In this document: positions 14,201 through 25,719 of the stretch, one piece after another
Position numbering within the stretch: position 1 is the first letter of the stretch
How the letters are laid out: the number at the start of each line of letters is the position of its first letter
DNA from: Spirodela intermedia
Lineage: Eukaryota; Streptophyta; Magnoliopsida; Alismatales; Araceae
Direction: 5' to 3'
Length of the DNA: 64,000 nt
NCBI GenBank assembly: GCA_902729315.2
Contig: LR746269.1
Location: forward strand, 7,414,231 to 7,478,230
Notes under the pieces: generated by a model
Seen by the model: only the letters and a program-made list of their open reading frames with translations
What the model was told of the DNA's origin: nothing
Databases searched by the model: none
Program-made: the position numbers and the translations under genes

Positions 14201-17200
14201 TTCTTTACCCGTATATTCTTCTTATTTCACAATTTATCACGATTCTATCTTGACTTATAAATACAGCTACATTCAACCATTTTCCATGTTTTGCTCATAT
14301 CATACATCTATGGTTATTCTCCCTTTGTTGAAGATTGAGGTGCTTGCTTTTTGTTCTACTTATTGATCGGTAAATTTTAACTCTTTTTTCGCGGTTAAAA
14401 TGGCCATAACTGAAGATTGAATCCATAATTACCTGGAACAGTTGAATTAACACAATGTTCGGGCTCATTTTCTCCCACTTGTCTTTGTGAGAAATATTTT
14501 GAGAGCTCATGGAAAACGTACGCGTAGATCCCTTTATTTTTTAGTTTTTTTGACGAATATGTGCTGTTACCCACTTAAAAAGAAATCTTATTGTGATTAT
14601 CTACATTAGCTTCTCCGTTTTATAGATCCTCTGCGGCTCACTTACAATGTCCTTTCAAACATCTCTGCAGTTTCGCCCCCTTTATGAAATTCCTGCTGCA
14701 CTGTAGCTTCTTTCTGTTTCATTAGTTAGAATGGGTGATTGTCGAAGCTGCATACTTGGTTCAATAGATTGATGCTTGATTGATCCCTTTAGAGGGGGCT
14801 AAATTAGGGTTCATGTCAGATGAAAATGGATGCTAAATTTGTTAAGCTGTTCTTCAACCTCGAAATATAAATTTGAGGGTAGCGCTTGTGTGCATGAATC
14901 TCGTAGAGGGAATGTGGGAAATTTGACAAAATCATCCGTTTCCAAAGTTTGTGACCTTCTAAAGTTGAACTGAAGTTTGTAGTTTTTATTTTATGTTAAA
15001 TCTTCGAGCACAACTGAAAAACGATGGACTATTATGTTGAAGTAGGGCCGTATAGATAGTCAAGATGGGGAGAACACAAAGCCCATTGGATTCAGTCCAT
15101 ACATTTAACAACATAATTCTGGTAGTCCGTTTTAATGTTTGACTGTAAAAGAGTGTCTAACGTAATCATGCTAAAATCCTCCATCCTTTTCTGGTTCTCT
15201 TTTATTTGTCTTCGTCTTGTATTTTCTCATTAAATTTGAGCATTTATTGGCTTTAGCACTTGTGAAGTTTTTGTTCATTTCCATGTATTGCTACCATATT
15301 TGCTATTATTTTCCTGCATTATAATTATTGTGACTTAACTGGTGTGTGCTTGGTGTTTTTTAGCAAAAAAATTGTAACTAGTCAACGTATGGGTTTTTTT
15401 CCACTTGCTCATTGTTAGATGAACTTGCCCTACCGTAGATATTTGATACATTGTTTATATGTCGGCTAATTATAACATTTAAATATATTGAAACAGTGTT
15501 TTCTTGAAGAGAGTCGTCAGTTGATGCATTTACCGCCTCGTCAGTCAACTGCTGAAGCTGATCTAATGGTTCCTTTTCAGTTGGTAAGATTTATTTGCAT
15601 CTTTATATAAATACTCTATGATCCAAAATAAAAGTGAGTAGGTACTGTCAGTCAGAAACCAGAATGGTAACTCTGTGCACATGCAAAGGTCGTTGCCATC
15701 CCGTTTTCAAAATGTGATTCACAAGATGTTTGAATTTGACAATCTATTATTTTGTGGTTATTTCCGACCAATCAGTGATTTAAAATATCTCGTTTCCAAT
15801 ATTGACTGAACTTAAAAATTCTTCCCTCTTCTCTTCGGTTGACATTTTTTTTTATACGTTTTCTAAACGTTGTAAATCCCAGGTTATTTAAGGTGAAAGG
15901 AATAGACGGCAACCTGAATGGGACTTAGCTGGGTGTGAATCACGTATTGAGGAGCAATAAGAAGGCAGTAGTAGAGGAAGTATATGAGACAATTAAACAG
16001 ATAAGGATAAATAAAACTTGAAATTCCTAATGCACTTGTGGCAAATTATGTGGCTACTCTGTGATTAGAGTTTGTTATCTTTGCTAATGTGCAACAGTGA
16101 GCAAATTTTGTCTAATTGTGGATGGGATGAATCTCCTTTTGAGAACCCTGCATACGTAGTGCAACATACGTTATCCTGGTGTATGTTCTTGGATCTTAAA
16201 TTGGGGGCTCATCTCGGCTCAGTTAATGCAACCTTTTGTCATGATTTGAAGAGGAGAGTGGTCTATTTGAACTGCCTGGTTGTCTTCAACCAGTTACATG
16301 CATCAATGTAATTACCCTGAGTAAGGAGTATAGGTTGTTTATAACAATCGGTAACTTGGTCATACATAGCCTCCACAATTTCAGAATCACCCTGTTGAAT
16401 GGCCAATTCTCCCCAGTCGGAATAGGCATGCCAATTACTTTCCTTAGAACCGTATTTGAGAGTTTCCTACGTCATATGGCTTATCAGTCAGTTCTTTAGA
16501 TGTCGGATCTTGATCTACACAACTGAATTAAATGTCTGATAATTTTTCCCATTTTTAGGGTTCACAAAATGAAATCAATAATATAATTTCAAAACCTAAT
16601 TTAAATCAATGAATGTTGACGTAATTGTTCCTTTCTCTAACAATTAGATAGCACTAACCACGTCCAAAAAAAAAAAAAAAGGTTTTTACGTCAGAATGCA
16701 TAATGCTTATGATTGTTGTAACTTTGGATTGTTACTTCTTTTTGATCCTCGTCATGGATGTATTCAACAGAAAAACCTTTTTCGCGCCCATCTATTCTTT
16801 CTTCCTTGGGAGGGTATGTCACTGTACGAACGTAGGCCTGCTGCCATTAATCTAGTCTGTATTTCGCATTACAGGCTGCTCTAAAGACGATTGGTGATGA
16901 AGATAAATACTTTTCAAGAGTGTCCATAAGGTTTGTTATTCTGGACTGGTTGGATCGTTTGATCATTAACTAAGCCCTCTTTCATACAGTTATCAACATT
17001 CTACAATAGCAGATGTCGTCTTATGAATCTTCCTTCATTGCTCTGCTCTTCTAGGATGCCTTCTTTTGGAATTACTATGGGAACAACGCTGAGGGATTCT
17101 GAAGTAAAGTTAGGTTCTGTTTTACAAGGCACTGGTTCACCAGAGATGTCACTTGATGGTTGGGATGGTGTTTCTCTTGAATATTCTCTCGATTGGCCTT

Positions 17201-20200
17201 TGCAGTTGTTCTTTACACAGGAAGTTCTTTCTAAGTAAGTCCTGTAGCTCATTTTTTTGTGTGAAGATGAATGTCCTTTTGATATGGTTCAATTTTTATA
17301 TACAATCATTATTACACAGGTTCAATTTCCTGTAGCTCATTCTTGATAAAATTTCAGGTACATCCGGGCTTTTCAATATTTGATCAGACTTAAGAGAACT
17401 CAGATGGAGCTTGAAAAATCTTGGGCTTCAGTTATGCAACAAGATCACTTCGACTTTGCTAAACATCGTAAAGATCGAAAGAACTATTCCATTTCTCAAC
17501 AGCGTCGACAGCAGTCTAGACCTATGTGGCGTGTTCGGGAGCATATGGCTTTCTTGATTAGAAATCTTCAATTTTATATTCAGGTCAGTGCTGTGAATAA
17601 TATGATGCTTTTATTCATTCACGGAAGATAAGAGCATTTGCATTACCAAAATTAAAAAACACTCCACTAAACTGCCGAAAATAACTAGTCCCCTGTAAGA
17701 ATGCAAATCACACATGACTAAGTTTTTTGATCTGATTAATACATAATATATATTTTTTCACCTTTCTTTGTAAAACCAGGGAATGAATTTTGCATTTATT
17801 ACTATCAGAACATGAAGTCTAGTAAATAAAACTAATAAACTGCAGAAAAAGACTTAGCTAGAAATATAACCAGATTTCAATACTAGTGCTCGTGAACTCA
17901 AGCTGCTTTTTAACTACGATGTCCAAACTCTGTTTGAGAATGTTCTATTGACATGACTCAATCTGTTTATCAAGTTACTGAAAAGTTATTTCCTCAAATT
18001 TAACGTTAGCAAAGTCATCCGGCAACTAAAATAATTGGCAAGTATTTATCTCATTGGCTTTTGATTGTTTGCACATGGTTTTTATATGTTTTCAATAGGA
18101 ATTTCCATTTATTTAAGTTGAATTGTGCATTTTACCTGGATTCTTAATTATTACCATGAGTCACTTTATGAATTCTTTTTTTGCCATCGTTATAATCTAA
18201 TGTTGTAGCCTTAAGTAGAGTATGCTTCTTTGCCTTTCTTTTGGTCTGTTGTGTTGTTTATCCCTGCATTGGTATTCTGGTCCTCTCCCTGGTTCAGAAT
18301 GGTGACGTAATTGGAATATTGTCAAACTTGGACCTGCTCGATTAGTTCGTGGTTTGAAGAAATGTACGTTTTGTATTATAAAATATAGCTGGCCTGACCC
18401 ATAACTTTTTCCTGGAAGATGGTTCTGTTATGAAATATCAGCGAAAGATTAGAAGATGGAATTACAAATAAGAATATGTACAACAAATTTCCGTTGAAGA
18501 TGTGAGAGCCACAGGGTGTTAATTGTAGTCCTGGCATATTTAGGTCTAAGCACGAGAGCTATTTTGACTTATGACCTTACAAAAGAACGCAGGCAATTTA
18601 CCATTTATTCGTTCTCATGAAAGCCTGAATTCCATACCGTAAAAAAAAAGCAAGTCATGAACATTCTTCCTTTGCCACGGGGTTACTTAAGCTAGAGATC
18701 CCCATGTCTTCATTCAAAAGCCTACTACCGTGTTAAAGAAATATACTTAACTAATTAATTTACGTTTTCTAAATTTTAAGAATGTAATTGTTAAGATGGG
18801 TTTTCATCGTCAATAGCTTGGAACTGGGTGGAACCACAAGGATAGCCTAGAATCTGATCGTAGTCGAATTTGACACTGAAGAAAATAACTGTTTATTTTA
18901 TTTTCTTCAAATACGGCTTTATCTTTTTATACTAGACTGTTGAGCATTAATTTATACTTCATATGTTATTTTGAAGAATGTAATAACATGGGATTGCTAT
19001 GTATTTTCGATTCCTCTTCTAATTTTAGATGTCATGCATCTTCAGGTTGATGTCATTGAATCTCAATGGAATATTTTGCAAGCTCATGTACAGGATTGTC
19101 GTGATTTCACTGAACTGGTAGACTTTCACCAAGAGTAAGTAAATAGGTGCTTCTTTACTGTTACTGTGAACGTTCTCCATATTTTTTATAGTTACTCAAC
19201 ACCTAATTGATAAAAATCTCAGCTGCTTTTTATGATATACTATCAACCTATTACAGACTCCTGAAAATTTGTCATTTGGATGAAATCTGAATATACACCT
19301 TATTGCTTCGAAATACTTTCTTGTCTGCCACTAGAGTTTCATCATTATACTTAAGATAATGAATAACGAATAATCAGAATTTCATCAATAGGACTTTTTC
19401 TTTCGCAAAATAAAGGCATTTTAGTCAATAATCAAATTTCCATCAGTTAGAAGTTATGTTCCATCAGATTTGAATTTCAGGCTTCCCAAGTAGTGTACAT
19501 GGAATGACGTTTCTAGAATTGGCAATTGTGCCGTTTAATCTAAAACGGTCTATTAATTTTCTGATGTCACGAAGATCCTCTATGACTTTCGCCTAGATCT
19601 ACATGGGGTTCGTTGATTGTTTATCTTGCTGAATATTATTATGTGAATCAATGCTGAACCTGAATAATAGGGGCAACAATCATGATTTCTTTTCGTGATG
19701 AAAATCTGATGTTTTAAATTCAGGATGGACTTTGCCCCGCCCATTGACGTCCCTATTCTTGCTGTCCCTTATTACATGTGCATGAAATTCTTACTCTTGA
19801 ATTCCTTTTGCTTTAGCCTGTCCTACCCGACTGCATTTGGCTAGTTTTTTCCCCTTTGTTAATATTTTGGAGAAAATAAATTTTTCTATGGCTAAGTTTG
19901 ATGGCAGGATTTAACTCGGAAATTTTATTTTCAGATATTTAAATGCCTTAATTTCTCAGTCCTTTCTGGATATTGGGTCCGTCTCTCGAATATTAGACAG
20001 CATAATGAAGCTTTGTATGCGATTCTGTTGGAATATTGAACATCAAGAAAGCTGCTCAAATTCAAGGGAGCTAGAACAAATCATTGAGGTATTGTTACTG
20101 TATACATTTTCTCCCTGGTTCCACATATCATGTAATGCTTTCTTCGCTGTTGTGTAACTAGCCTATGTGTGTTTCTTTTTTGTTTACGGGAGTGATAAGG

Positions 20201-21022
20201 CTCACATAAAGGAGTAAGAAAAATGGAAGCATCTTATAGAAATTTATGCAGTCCCTTATCTAATCCGCGGAAGATGTACCCTCACCTTATAATTAGCTTA
20301 TACGATCATAAGCCAAAATACTAGGATGCCTCAGTGGACCTTGTTCCTAGAGTAGTCCGAAGACCTATTATGCCACCTTGGGATGCACATTGACAATATT
20401 CTGGTCCATGCTTGTGATTCCCACTTCAGCTGCATAAAACTTAAACACATGATGAAGCATTGTTTCTCTTTCTTTCTTAATGACCTCAGTCTATCCCCAC
20501 AATCTGTGCATACTTCCATCGCCCATGAATTTGTTCTGGCTTTCCCTTTGCCCTGTCAATGTTTCCCTTCAGTAGATTCTTCCAGCCGTTGAGGCAGATT
20601 CCGACTGCAACCTCTGTCTGATGCCTGATCCATCGTCATGGCCAATTCATCAGCTTGCTTGGCATGGCTTCGATGGTATTTTGATGCTTCTTGAACAGAA
20701 CTAAGTTCAGGACATTGAGTACTGGGCTCGTATCCATCAGCACTGAATCAACTCCTTCCTGGGCGACCAATAGATTGATTGGGGATGCTGTCCCTATCAG
20801 AAACCTATTAAGTTCTGGCCCACCCAATGTTCTCCCGGGCCTTGCCGCAGGGAGAGTATCTGTTCCTTTCTGTGCTGGTGTTTTGCATCCTACTTCGTGC
20901 CAGAGTGAAAAATAAAGCAGTGTCACTTATGCATTCACAACCCAAGCTTCGTGTTGGATTGTTTTTTTTTGGGTGTCCTGATTGATTTACTCTCATCCAA
21001 AAGCATGTTCCTACCTGAAAAT

Positions 21023-21085
<63 letters not shown>

Positions 21086-22321
21086 ATCGAAAAGAAATCC
21101 TAGCGTGGGCCTAGTTGGCCCCTACTCTAGTTGACCAACTAGCACACTGGTATGGAACATTGTAGGCCAATTGCGTCTACATTCTAGTGGGCTTACTAAG
21201 GGGAAGGATTAGCAGAGGTTGAAAGTGGTGGTAAATTTTACATTTAATGAGGATTGGGAGCTATGCGTAGAGGTTCTGTCTTATCATTGGATGCAGTAAG
21301 TTGCCACTTCAGTCAACGTAGTATAGTAGGAAAGGTTCGGGCATGCGTCCTCTTAAGAATTTTACCAAATGCATCTTATCTAGGACGAAGGTGGAGACTT
21401 CATATTTAAAGTCGGCTTGTACTGTACGCATTTTTCTCCATGGTTCTGGTCATATTTGGTCAATTTATCCGAGTCATAATGAGCCGCATCATGCATCTGG
21501 GAGAAGCTGGAACTGCAATCTTGTTTGATATATGAACCTGCAGAGGGCCTCCTAGGGTTTTCTGTCTGAGAGAGTCTGGTGAACGAAGATTCTACTGGGA
21601 TGACGGCGACTGTAAAAATCAGTCAAACAAGTCAAACCTGATCTTTCTAAAACCAGGTAGGTGGACGAGGGAATTCGATGGTGATTGGGCCCACCAATAA
21701 TATGCTCTGTGACCTAAAAATTTAGCCTGTGGAGGGAAGATAATGCGTAGGGGCTCTGGATGCCACTGAAACGATGTGGATGGTGGGAGACAGTGAGGAG
21801 CTCTAGTCAGTCTATAAAACATGGGTTGATGCTGGATGCTGCATTGGGCAACATAGAGATTAATAAATAATTTGTGGGTTCTCAGAAAATCACTCAAACA
21901 AATTGCATTGATTACCCAAAAAAAAAAAAAAAAAAGAAAAAAGGAAGATTTTTGCGCTTTTATTCTTGCGCCTCTTCAGCTTTTGGCTGCCCTGAGCGAC
22001 ATGTTTAGTCCTGAATGGGATCTCTATGCGCTGCTGCAGGAGTTCAACAAGAAGTCCAACTCCCTCTACACGATCCTCCGCAGCAGCCGCTTCGCCGGAA
22101 GCCAACGAGCCCCTTCCCTGAGGCGGTTCCTCTTGCGTCTCAACTTCAACTCCTTCTTCGAGGTAGAATCCACTTCAGCCCTCTGATTATTCGGATTAAA
22201 AATCCCATCTTTCGAGCTCCGGAGACGAGTAACGTCATATGGGCAGGTGCGAGGGTTGAACGTCATTCGGACTTGCCCAACCGCGCCGCCTCCCCTCAAG
22301 CCGCAGCCGCAGCAGCAGTAG
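5281..22321 (+). CDS. GCP4: Gamma-tubulin complex component 4 (GCP4), complete, 16 exons
   Basis: Subunit of the gamma-tubulin ring complex, which nucleates microtubules; in plants it acts at the cell cortex, nuclear surface, spindle and phragmoplast. Exons: 5281-5444, 5612-5906, 7130-7266, 8381-8479, 11641-11764, 13114-13377, 13482-13562, 13637-13720, 15497-15583, 16875-16930, 17055-17234, 17358-17583, 19046-19134, 19935-20088, 22040-22162, 22247-22321. All introns are GT-AG and phases match; the total is 2238 nt, or 745 aa plus stop, the usual plant GCP4 length. Diagnostic stretches are [15 protein letters not shown] at the start, GFYYRELD (about 65-75), [30 protein letters not shown], the Spc97/Spc98 GRIP2 region from about 350, and [16 protein letters not shown] near 682-697. 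The start is the first ATG of the conserved N-terminus. The last exon encodes a Pro/Gln-rich tail. The 3.16-kb intron 4 and 1.95-kb intron 14 are the longest; the latter holds repeats. Confidence 0.95.
7541..7580. repeat. 10-bp tandem repeat x4 in GCP4 intron 3
   Basis: Four adjacent 10-mers of form GRYAAATGCA: GATAAATGCA, GGCAAATGCA twice, GGTAAATGCA. Confidence 0.9.
12522..12612. repeat. Imperfect tandem repeat in GCP4 intron 5
   Basis: The motif GTGAATATGTGAATTTACAA occurs twice about 50 bp apart, with diverged GGGAATTTACG and GTGAATTTT copies beside it. A degenerate minisatellite. Confidence 0.7.
21022..21082. repeat. (GATA)n-(GA)n compound microsatellite in GCP4 intron 14
   Basis: About four GATA units run into roughly 23 GA units. 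Confidence 0.95.
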
Positions 22322-22329
22322 CAAGCAAG

Positions 22330-22683
22330 CAAGCCAGGCCATCTCTCTCCTCGTCTCTGGCCCTCACTGTATAATGATGCATTCTCCTGAATCAGCCGTG
22401 ACACGGAAACTTATGGCCGAGGAGGTCCATTCATGGCGTGTCGGCTTCACGGGGGAGGAAGCGTGCACCTTTAGCTGGGCCCGTCTTCTCACTCGGAAAT
22501 GAACAGGAGCGCCGGTGCCGATAGGTCTCGTCAGCGTGCTTCTTCTTCGTTGGGGATTCCTTGTCAACGTTAACAAACCCCCAGCCCTCCACTGCTGGAC
22601 CGGCATGCACAACCGGCGCCTGACAAGGGCGCCGGCGCCGGCGTGCGGCTCCGAGGCGTCCTGCGCGGGGGCAGTCCTCGCCT
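22330..22683. other. GC-rich spacer downstream of GCP4
   Basis: No gene recognised. Several long open frames exist on both strands, but they follow from base composition and overlap each other in conflicting frames. The proximal part is probably GCP4 3' UTR. Confidence 0.5.
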
Positions 22684-22886
22684 GCCGGGTCGGAATAGCG
22701 ACGGGCGCCTGGCGTGGGGTGCCGGCGGGCTCTGCGTGCCGGGCCAGGAATATTAGCGAGCGCCCTGCAGTGCCGCTGTGCCGGTGGGGTTCTGGCCACT
22801 GTAGCCTGCCGGGCCGGGAATATCAACGGGCGGTCGGCAGTGCAGCGGCGCCGCCGTGCTGGTGGGGTACTGGCCACAGTCGCCTC
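22684..22886. repeat. Degenerate GC-rich tandem repeat, about 75-bp unit
   Basis: Two consecutive units starting near 22738 and 22808 share TGCCGGGCC(A/G)GGAATAT, then GGTGGGGT(T/A)CTGGCCAC. A partial earlier copy starts near 22684 (TGCCGGGTCGGAATAGCG). No coding assignment. Confidence 0.7.
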
Positions 22887-23101
22887 CGGCGAACAGTCTT
22901 CAATGCGCTAATATCCCCGCCGATAGCTATGTTCTGAAGTTGAGGTGACGGTGCTGGTGGAGAGAGCAATCATGCCATGGCCTTGCCTTGAAGACATGGT
23001 GATGTCCGTCCGTGGGAGCCGTGAATCGAGGTGAAGGGACGATCAAATCAAAGCCTAGGGTCTCACCTCCCCACGTAAACTACTTGGGAATTTATTCCCC
23101 T

Positions 23102-23104
<3 letters not shown>

Positions 23105-23144
<40 letters not shown>
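23105..23144. repeat. (CT)n microsatellite
   Basis: About 20 CT units in the CT-rich spacer. Confidence 0.95.
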
Positions 23145-23146
<2 letters not shown>

Positions 23147-23358
23147 ATCATCCGTCTATCTTTCTTACAGCTTGCGTGTCACGCAAGCCGAGGAAGGGTG
23201 AATCTCTTGCGAAATTCTGCACCACTATCTACCTAGTTTATCCATTCTTTTTCATGGTGGACGTCGGAATACGTGGGAGTTCCGAATTTGCTTGGATTTT
23301 ATTTCCCTGTCAGCATGGGGTCGCCCACGATGCAGTGACCCGAATTCTAGCCTCAATT

Positions 23359-23388
23359 CTCTCTACTCTCTCTCTCTCTCTCTCTCTG
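23359..23388. repeat. (CT)n microsatellite
   Basis: About 15 CT units with one interruption. Confidence 0.9.
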
Positions 23389-23487
23389 AGTTAACGTATA
23401 CATCTGCACATGCGTCAATCAATCTATCTAGTCAAATACCAGCTCCTCTTGCCATGGCCTTGCAATCCTTTTAAACTGTAGTATTAT

Positions 23488-23490
<3 letters not shown>

Positions 23491-23521
<31 letters not shown>
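23491..23521. repeat. (CT)n microsatellite
   Basis: About 15 CT units. Confidence 0.9.
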
Positions 23522-23524
<3 letters not shown>

Positions 23525-24014
23525 CGCTTTTTGGTGGGTTTGTCATTTCGCAGTTTATTAAGCAACAGAAGCTTTGAGTTGCCGTTACCGGCGAAGAAGA
23601 TTCACATGTGAGTAGCCCATGCACAAGAAGATACAGCTTCTTGATTTAGCACCAGTAGATTTAAGTGAAGACTTACTAGTGCATAATAAGCTCGTCGAGA
23701 CCGTCTTAGGCCCGGTTGCGTGTTCATGGCTCCAGCTCTCTTCTTCCCCGGGGGCAGATGTTTTCCACTGCGATGCGTCGAGAAGTGAGCTCACCCTCTG
23801 TGCTTCCAGGTTTTACTATCAGAGATAGCTCTCCCTCAATCTCATCTCTCTGTGGCCGACAAACCCCTGGTCGAACGCAGACTTCAATTCTCTTCTCCTG
23901 TTGAAAAAGTAGGAGGGCCCCTCATCCCACCAGCATGTTCCGGCCACAGTACTTGATTGCTCGAGGCCTCCGAAGAAAACCCACTTGAAGACTCCACCTC
24001 TCCTTCTCTTACTC

Positions 24015-24041
24015 CTCTCTCTCTCTCTCTCTCTCTCTCCC
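24015..24041. repeat. (CT)n microsatellite
   Basis: About 12 CT units, just upstream of the hairpin at 24131-24226. Confidence 0.9.
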
Positions 24042-24130
24042 TCTCCTACACCTCTCCTTCTCATGGTCATTATATACGATACGATACTTCACCTCGACCA
24101 GGGCGAGCAGTCCCCAGCTGGACGGGTGGG

Positions 24131-24226
24131 CAAGACCTTGCTGGAGAAGCAGGGCACGTGCAAAGCCCTCCTGTTACTCCTCTCCCTTCCCCTTTGCACG
24201 TGCTCCCCTTCTCCAACATGGATTCC
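24131..24226 (+). other. Imperfect hairpin, precursor-miRNA-like in shape
   Basis: Arms 24142-24165 and 24192-24215 pair at 21 of 24 positions across a 26-nt pyrimidine-rich loop. Each arm contains GCACGTGCAAAG or its complement. Weaker pairing with mismatches continues outward for roughly ten more positions. Shape alone does not make it a miRNA: I recognise no known mature sequence, and it could be an inverted-repeat relic. Confidence 0.4.
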
Positions 24227-24344
24227 TCACCCTCATTACCCCCCTAGCTCAGGGTGCCTCGTTTCTGTAAGCGGAATTCATGACGTAGTTCCTCTCTCTC
24301 TCTCTAAATCTCCGTTAACGCCTGTTCAGTGTTGGTTAGTTGCA

Positions 24345-24484
24345 GTTACTTAGCATCATGCAAGGGAAGCTTTCTCTCTCTTTCTCTGTCATTCTCTCAG
24401 TTAGAAATTTATCATTATCGTAAGCTCAAGCTCAGTGTGGGTAGTTTCCCTGCAGTATCACATTTGGTTCGTGGGAAGGACGCG

Positions 24485-24534
<50 letters not shown>

Positions 24535-24990
24535 CTCTCTCCGTGTTCGAAATTCCTCATAGGTGTGCTCAATGTTGATGGTACCTGCTGTGTAAAATTT
24601 GCCTCATGTCAGAGTAAGCTCTCTCTCTCTCTCCCTCTCCCCCCCCCCTCTCTCTCTCTCTCTCTTTGTTTGTGTACGAAATTGCTCATACCGTGTGCTG
24701 AGTGTTGATGTTACTTGTTGTGTAAATTTTTCTTCATGCAGGGTAAGGTCTCTTTCTCCCTCCCTTACAGACATGTCATCCTCTCGAAAAGAAATTCAAC
24801 GTCTTGATTTTTTTAAGTGTTTGTATAGATCAGCTTCATTCAAGGGAAACTCCCCCTCCCCCTCCCCTTCCTCTCTCTCTCTGCCGCATTTGCTCACTCA
24901 TCCTCTTGGAACGAAATTCCTCGTCGACCACCGTCCACTTTTAGTACATGTCAGCCTCGTGGAAGCTCCCTCTCTCTCTCCCCGTTACTT
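24345..24990. repeat. Compound minisatellite: CT arrays alternating with a diverged ~100-140-bp spacer
   Basis: A landmark resembling CATGYARGGKAAG followed by a CT tract recurs near 24355, 24465, 24605, 24737, 24838 and 24948. Between tracts the spacer keeps GAAATTCCTCA-like and GTGTTGATGKTAC-like words, clearest in the copies starting near 24545 and 24670. Some CT tracts are long (24486-24542, 24618-24666). Confidence 0.7.
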
Positions 24991-25049
24991 TTCATTCATC
25001 CTTTGGGGAAGAACTTCCTCTTAACATGCGTCGAGCGTTGGCTGCGCTT

Positions 25050-25715
25050 GCAGGATCAGACCAGCTTCAATCAAACCCGCTCCTCTCTAACCGGTGTTTA
25101 GTACTTGCCTGTACTCAGTTTCAAAATAACCTTCACGGGGAGCGGGGGGGGTGTGAAGCTCGCCCCGCCACCCTGCTGCGCCTACGTGCATGGGACTTCG
25201 CGATCCTCGTCCGCACGCGCACGAGACCAGGTGGCACGTGCGGACAAACATTCCAACTCGGGAAAAGAATGCGCCCCCCCCCCCGCCTCACCCTGCGCGG
25301 TTGACTTCTCTTCCTGCCTGCTATGAACGGAGAGAAACTTGTGCTGCTGCCCTTCCCCAGAAAGGAAGGGGCAGAAGCGCGTCGAGGAGGGCGAGTGGGG
25401 GCGCGACCGCCGTCGCAGTCCTTCCTTCGAATGTACACGCACGGTTATCTAGGTGAAGTATCGTGCGCTCCAGCGGAGTTCTCCGCCTCTTTCCACGGCG
25501 ATGCCTGACGCCGCCGCCGCCTCTGGTTCTCGCTTCCTTCGTTTTAACCGCGGCGACCTGGTGCAACTATTCTATCCCCCGGACGTGTGGGTTCTTGCTT
25601 CTGCTTAATTTAAGGTTTGCTCCTGACAAATTTCACATATTCTTTTTCTGCCTCTACACTTTGAGAAATCGTTTTATCTACGGTAACCATACAAAGTCAA
25701 AAAGCTATTGGGAAC
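25050..25715. other. GC-rich to AT-rich transition, no gene assigned
   Basis: An ATG at 25501 opens a 35-codon frame ending at TAA; I recognise no family. Other open frames here conflict with each other. It may be the remains of a promoter and first exon. Confidence 0.35.
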
Positions 25716-25719
25716 GTGT

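Noticed and set aside
20320-20930. Possible retroelement remnant in GCP4 intron 14
   Set aside because: Less AT-rich and open on both strands, but no transposon motif could be recognised.
22364-22937. Several 80-148-codon frames on both strands
   Set aside because: GC-rich tandem repeat DNA; the frames overlap each other and show no recognisable domain.
23957-25024. Leu/Ser-rich frames such as those at 23985-24353 and 24599-25024
   Set aside because: Direct translations of CT microsatellites.
25501-25608. 35-codon frame beginning MPDAAAASGSR
   Set aside because: Short and unrecognised; no splice partner found.
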